Position numbers and translations under genes: made by a program
Shown: piece after piece, positions 6,779 to 9,272 of the stretch
How the letters are laid out: every line of letters begins with the position of its first letter
Numbering within the stretch: position 1 is the stretch's first letter
NCBI GenBank assembly: GCA_007116095.1
Contig: SKJD01000286.1
Span: 1 to 9,272 of the forward strand
Origin: Candidatus Hydrogenedentota bacterium
GTDB lineage: Bacteria > Hydrogenedentota > Hydrogenedentia > Hydrogenedentales > SCBR16-9
Reading direction: 5' to 3'
Length of the DNA stretch: 9,272 nucleotides
Notes under the pieces: model-generated
Database searches by the model: none
What the model saw: the letters and a program-made list of their open reading frames with translations, nothing else
What the model was told of the DNA's origin: nothing

Positions 6779-7552
6779 TCAGGGAATATCCTTGCCGCTG
6801 ATGCCGCCAATGGTCAGGCTGGGGTTGGGGAGACCATCATGCGCGGGCAGGATTTCCGAGCTGTCCAGGTATTCCGCATGGCCATCGGCAAAGAGAAAGA
6901 CCCGTTTGCCTCCTTCGGCGAACCAGCCGGCATCGGTGGCGAACGCGGCGTGGTTGGCGAACCATTCGCCCAACAGAATTTTCTTCGAGGGGTAACGTAA
7001 TCGGCTGTCATTCTGGGGTTGCACCCGCAGCACCCGTTCAGGCGCGCCGCCATTCCAGGCATATTGGGTCCGCAATGTGGGATTGGGTTCCAGATCGGCG
7101 ATGTGATCAAGCTGCTCGGGTGAATGGTAGAAGGTCATAGAATAGGCGTAGGAAGTGCTGTCGAATTGGACTTCTGAGCGGTGATCGGAGGGACAGAGGA
7201 AAATACCTGGTTGATCACCGTCGCCCGGAACATAGGGTTGAAGAAGTTCCCGGAAGCCACGGCCCATCCAGAGGAAAAGATAGGGATTGTCTGGATGCGG
7301 GTCTTGTCGGGCCGGATAGTAGCCCTTGTTTTCCAGACGGTACAATTCCATGGCGAGCCAGAGTTGGCGTAGGTTATTCGAGCAGGAAGCGCGTCTGGCA
7401 GCTTCACGCGCCCGGCTTAACGCCGGAAGCAGCAGTGCGGCAAGGACGCCTATGATGGCGATGACCACAAGCAGCTCAATCAGCGTGAAGCCGTGTTTGT
7501 GTTCTTTTGTGCAGGCGGATCGATGGATGTGGGGATTGTAAATTTGGGACAT
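6779..7552 (-). CDS. Prepilin-type cleavage/methylation protein with C-terminal FADGH motif
   Basis: A 257-aa protein. A 21-residue polar, positively charged leader ends in a prepilin peptidase site: G21 followed by [24 protein letters not shown] (22-45), with the conserved Glu at +5 of the mature protein (E26). The helix continues [26 protein letters not shown]. The globular part contains [10 protein letters not shown] (118-127) and ends with [15 protein letters not shown] (216-230), the conserved DG motif typical of large prepilin-like families in Planctomycetes, Lentisphaerae and relatives. It should be processed at the inner membrane and act as a pseudopilin or surface protein; its exact role is unknown. 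The start is the ATG at 7552; a partial site AGGA lies about 12 nt upstream, a weak ribosome-binding site. It converges on dnaN, and two palindromes lie in its upstream region (7655-7684). Confidence 0.85.
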   Translation of the reverse strand: MSQIYNPHIHRSACTKEHKHGFTLIELLVVIAIIGVLAALLLPALSRAREAARRASCSNNLRQLWLAMELYRLENKGYYPARQDPHPDNPYLFLWMGRGFRELLQPYVPGDGDQPGIFLCPSDHRSEVQFDSTSYAYSMTFYHSPEQLDHIADLEPNPTLRTQYAWNGGAPERVLRVQPQNDSRLRYPSKKILLGEWFANHAAFATDAGWFAEGGKRVFLFADGHAEYLDSSEILPAHDGLPNPSLTIGGISGKDIP

Positions 7553-7654
7553 GGAGAGGTATATCCTGATGGGTGTCGCACGTTCTCTGGGCGCACCTCT
7601 GAGCCGCTTAATATGCCTCGGGAATGCCGTATTGGAGAAGCGCCGTTTTGTTTG

Positions 7655-7684
7655 TATCCAGATCAGGATACCATAGATTATGGT
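7655..7684. promoter_or_regulatory. Two abutting palindromes, candidate operator
   Basis: TATCCAGATCAGGATA (7655-7670) is symmetric except for one A/A position pair. It overlaps by one base the perfect dyad ACCATA-GAT-TATGGT (7670-7684). They lie about 105-130 bp upstream of the prepilin-like gene start and about 55 bp downstream of tRNA-Glu, so a regulator of the prepilin gene is the most natural reader. No factor is recognised. Confidence 0.35.
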
Positions 7685-7744
7685 GACGATACATCATGAA
7701 GTGGTAAAAACGGCAGGATAATTGAAAGCGGGGGGATAAAAAAA

Positions 7745-7822
<78 letters not shown>

Positions 7823-7832
7823 GCATAGATTT

Positions 7833-7851
7833 GGCAGCAAAGGTTGCTGCC
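7833..7851 (-). other. Hairpin in the tRNA-Glu 5' leader
   Basis: GGCAGCA and TGCTGCC form a perfect 7-bp stem with a five-base loop. It lies between the predicted transcription start (about 7859) and the mature tRNA 5' end (7822), ending 10 nt from the RNase P cleavage point. It has no U-tract on either strand, so it is not a terminator. Confidence 0.5.
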
Positions 7852-7866
7852 GATGCAACGGAATGA

Positions 7867-7896
7867 ATCATAGCAATTCCTGACCCATACTGTCAA
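7867..7896 (-). promoter_or_regulatory. Sigma70-type promoter of tRNA-Glu
   Basis: On the minus strand TTGACA (7896-7891, perfect -35) is followed after 18 bp by TATGAT (7872-7867, five of six -10 bases). The DNA upstream of the -35 is rich in A and T runs, resembling an UP element, as expected for a stable RNA gene. Confidence 0.85.
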
Positions 7897-8079
7897 GCTT
7901 TTCAGGAAAATTTTGCCAAATTGTTTCAAAAATTGCTCCCGTATTGCTAACCAGGCATTAACGCTGGAATGGGCAAGGAAGCTGACCTTGAATTGTGGAA
8001 AATTTTTTCCGCTTTGCGCTGTTCCTTAAATTTTATGGCCACGTCAACCTGTAATCGACTGCGCCAGTTTTATTACATG

Positions 8080-8109
8080 TTGCAAGCACCTTGCAGCATC
8101 TGTTATTTT
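8080..8109 (+). promoter_or_regulatory. Possible promoter of the lipoprotein gene with overlapping dyad
   Basis: TTGCAA (8080-8085) and TATTTT (8104-8109) are 18 bp apart, with a TG just before the -10. Each hexamer matches consensus at four of six bases. The perfect dyad TGCAAG-CAC-CTTGCA (8081-8095) overlaps the -35 and spacer and could bind a repressor, or could be chance. The coding start is 66 bp beyond the -10. Confidence 0.35.
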
Positions 8110-8174
8110 TGGTCGTGCCGCCAACGAGGCTGCACTTGGGTTTATTCGAAGCAAAAAAGAAAGGACGACGGATC

Positions 8175-8849
8175 ATGGATTTTGTGCGTTCATGTGTTGT
8201 AATGACGCTCATATTGGCCTTGGGAGGCTTTGGTTTAACGGCGTGTGGGCAGGGAGACGTGCCGACAATCGATCCGGATTCGGAAATACCGGGACCGGCG
8301 CCGCTTGACGAGGATCCCATTGAAATGCCCGAATCGGCGACTACGGATGAAGACATTGCCCTGGTCGAAACCGAAGTCGAAGAGGATATCCTTTGGGACA
8401 GCGGCCTCCTTCAAAACGGCTCCTTCGAGGAGTGGACCAACGGGCATCCTGTAGGTTGGGAAATACGTGCTACTGGAGGGAATGAGATAAGAACAACGAA
8501 TTCACATCAAGGTGATTATGCTATTTCATTGCCAGATGTTGCCGGTGTTTACCCAATGATAGTGCAAATCTTTTCATCAGACACACTTCGTGGTCATGAA
8601 GTTGAATTTGGTGCAATGATGTTAGCTGATGAAAATGGCAAATTTGCAGTTCAAATCAGATATACACTAGATGGTGAAGAAGTACGGCGTACTTTAACAC
8701 ATCCAGGAAATTCCATCTGGGTACCATTAAATACTAAAGTAGAAATTCCTGAAGATATAGAATCTGAGCATGTAGAATTTGTTATTTTTAGACGACCCAA
8801 TACTGAGGGTTTAACACTGGCTGATAGTGCTTATCTGAATATTATTTAA
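8175..8849 (+). CDS. Lipoprotein with acidic linker and jelly-roll/carbohydrate-binding-like domain
   Basis: The ATG at 8175 has AAAGGA 9 nt upstream and opens a 224-aa protein. A signal peptide (MDFVRSCVVMTLILALGGFGLTAC) ends in the lipobox LTAC, so Cys24 should be lipidated. A Pro/Asp/Glu-rich linker follows (about 27-74). From about residue 79 the sequence LLQNGSFEEWTNGHPVGWEI begins a beta-rich module ending at the terminus. The NGSFEEW...P.GW opening is typical of CBM4/9-like galactose-binding folds found in secreted carbohydrate-active proteins. No catalytic residues are evident, so a surface binding protein is the likely role (inference). The frame continues upstream to 8091, but that extension has no ribosome-binding site and would bury the signal peptide. 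Base composition changes sharply at about 8455: the first part resembles the neighbouring genes, the rest is AT-rich with A/T-ending codons. Confidence 0.75.
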   Translation: MDFVRSCVVMTLILALGGFGLTACGQGDVPTIDPDSEIPGPAPLDEDPIEMPESATTDEDIALVETEVEEDILWDSGLLQNGSFEEWTNGHPVGWEIRATGGNEIRTTNSHQGDYAISLPDVAGVYPMIVQIFSSDTLRGHEVEFGAMMLADENGKFAVQIRYTLDGEEVRRTLTHPGNSIWVPLNTKVEIPEDIESEHVEFVIFRRPNTEGLTLADSAYLNII

Positions 8850-8900
8850 TTTCATTTGTACTGTCTATAAATATATTTAGCAAGAAGATGAAATTGACGA

Positions 8901-8962
8901 AGCTCTCCTTAGCGAATGGGAGAATGGTATAACAACTATTCTTACCCAACCTAGGGAGAGCT
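8901..8962. repeat. 62-nt near-palindromic element
   Basis: AGCTCTCCTTAG (8901-8912) pairs with CTAGGGAGAGCT (8951-8962) over 12 positions with one G-U. Inside, TGGG/CCCA (8917-8920, 8945-8948) and AGAAT/ATTCT (8921-8925, 8938-8942) extend the fold, separated by a two-base bulge. It lies 52 bp after the lipoprotein stop and about 50 bp before the IS terminal hairpin. No T-run follows on either strand, so it is not a classic intrinsic terminator. It does not carry integron attC core sites in the right order. I do not recognise it. Confidence 0.6.
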
Positions 8963-9009
8963 AAATCATAGTAGGTAAAGACTGACTTTTTATTAAATCC
9001 TGGTTAATC

Positions 9010-9026
9010 CACCGGCTCTGCCGGTG
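9010..9026 (+). repeat. IS subterminal hairpin (left end)
   Basis: A perfect 7-bp stem CACCGGC/GCCGGTG with loop TCT. In IS200/IS605 elements such hairpins are bound by TnpA in single-stranded DNA and mark the nearby cleavage site. Confidence 0.7.
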
Positions 9027-9066
9027 AGAATTCATAAGGTTCAACCGTTCCAGCGTTAAATGATAA

Positions 9067-9111
9067 AACGGTTCTCCTGAGGAAGGCCCTTGTGGGCCAA
9101 GGAGAACCGTT
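9067..9111 (+). promoter_or_regulatory. Hairpin sequestering the transposase ribosome-binding site
   Basis: AACGGTTCTCC (9067-9077) pairs perfectly over 11 bp with GGAGAACCGTT (9101-9111). The latter contains the Shine-Dalgarno AAGGAG and abuts the ATG at 9112. An inner GGCCC/GGGCC helix (9085-9089, 9094-9098) closes on TTGT. In IS200 a stem of this kind is known to repress transposase translation, especially when transcription enters from outside. Confidence 0.8.
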
Positions 9112-9272
9112 ATGAAGGATTGGAAAAGTCAGTCCCACGTGAAGTGGGACTGCAAGTATCATGTGGTAATTGTACCGTCGAAAAGTCTTCTACGGCAAGC
9201 GCCGAAAGGAAATTGGAAAGCTGTTGAGGCAGTTGTGCGTGCAAAAAGGTCTTGAGCTTGTCGAAGGAAATG
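9112..9272 (+). pseudogene. tnpA: IS200-like transposase gene, frameshifted, truncated by window edge
   Basis: The start ATG begins MKDWKSQSHVKWDCKYHVVIV, the usual opening of IS200-like Y1 (HUH) transposases. In this family VxxPKYRRKV is expected next. Here GTA-C is followed directly by CGT CGA AAA GTC TTC TAC, so RRKVFYGKRRKEIGKLLRQL continues only in the +1 frame (from about 9176). The change equals a loss of 8 nt. In the original frame translation stops at a TGA at 9253-9255 after 47 codons. The shifted frame stays open to the window edge (QLCVQKGLELVEGN). The catalytic HUH motif and Tyr lie beyond the window. A perfect 9-bp stem CAGTCCCAC/GTGGGACTG (9130-9152) sits inside the first codons. 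Either a dead copy or a sequencing or assembly error. Confidence 0.75.

Larger units (their letters stand above)
9001..9272 (+). mobile_element. Left end of an IS200/IS605-family insertion sequence
   Basis: The element's gene encodes an IS200-like HUH transposase (TnpA). Upstream lies a subterminal hairpin, CACCGGC-TCT-GCCGGTG (9010-9026), of the type that TnpA recognises at the ends of this family. A second hairpin covering the tnpA ribosome-binding site (9067-9111) is also typical of IS200. These elements have no terminal inverted repeats, so the exact left tip is uncertain and probably lies a little upstream of the first hairpin. The right end is outside the window. Confidence 0.8.

Noticed and set aside
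7997..8012. GGAAAA-TT-TTTTCC palindrome before the lipoprotein gene
   Set aside because: A/T-run symmetry of this kind arises easily by chance; no associated gene end or promoter element supports a function.
8091..8174. N-terminal extension of the lipoprotein to an upstream ATG
   Set aside because: The downstream ATG has a good ribosome-binding site and starts a proper lipoprotein signal peptide; the extension would bury it.
8901..8962. Integron attC site
   Set aside because: An ACCCAAC matching RYYYAAC occurs, but in the 3' half, and no GTTRRRY partner lies in the required position.

Overview
The window looks like chromosomal DNA from a GC-moderate, Gram-negative-type bacterium. It carries a type II secretion/type IV pilus inner-membrane protein, a prepilin-like protein with a C-terminal FADGH motif, and a lipoprotein. 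Long prepilin-like proteins of this kind ([15 protein letters not shown] start, [14 protein letters not shown] near the end) are abundant in Planctomycetes, Lentisphaerae and Hydrogenedentes-type genomes. That placement is an inference from protein style only and is not decisive.

Left arm (1-4452), all identified genes leftward: a truncated DUF1704/MATCAP-family gene (1-494), argS (525-2222, GTG start), a membrane-anchored parvulin-type prolyl isomerase (2869-3408) and a short GspF/PilC-family protein (3427-4452). The last two are 18 bp apart (6 bp if the upstream in-frame GTG is used) and probably form an operon. A small rightward unit (candidate 55-aa ORF 2560-2727 followed by a strong intrinsic terminator at 2772-2815) sits between argS and the isomerase gene.

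Centre (4453-5505): about 1.05 kb without a credible gene. It becomes AT-rich and holds a tandem pair of DnaA boxes, several degenerate boxes, and a run of six DnaA-trio-like triplets beside an AT-rich stretch, ending just before dnaN (5506-6612). I read this as the chromosomal replication origin. dnaA is not next to dnaN here; the neighbour on the other side is the GspF/PilC gene. Gene direction and G-versus-C bias on the + strand both switch at this point, as expected at an origin.

Right arm (6613-9272): dnaN is followed by a long bidirectional hairpin terminator. Then come a convergent prepilin-like gene (6779-7552) with two abutting palindromes upstream, and tRNA-Glu(TTC) on the minus strand (7745-7822) with a near-consensus sigma70 promoter and a leader hairpin. 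Next is a rightward lipoprotein with a jelly-roll/carbohydrate-binding-like C-terminal region (8175-8849), whose base composition changes abruptly in mid-gene. A 62-nt near-palindrome follows, and finally the left end of an IS200/IS605-family insertion sequence. Its transposase gene appears frameshifted by an 8-nt loss in the first conserved motif, and its ribosome-binding site is buried in a perfect 11-bp stem.

No obviously new multi-gene system is visible. The strongest items for follow-up are the dnaA-less oriC beside dnaN, the composition breakpoint plus palindrome plus IS at the right edge, and the small ORF unit.
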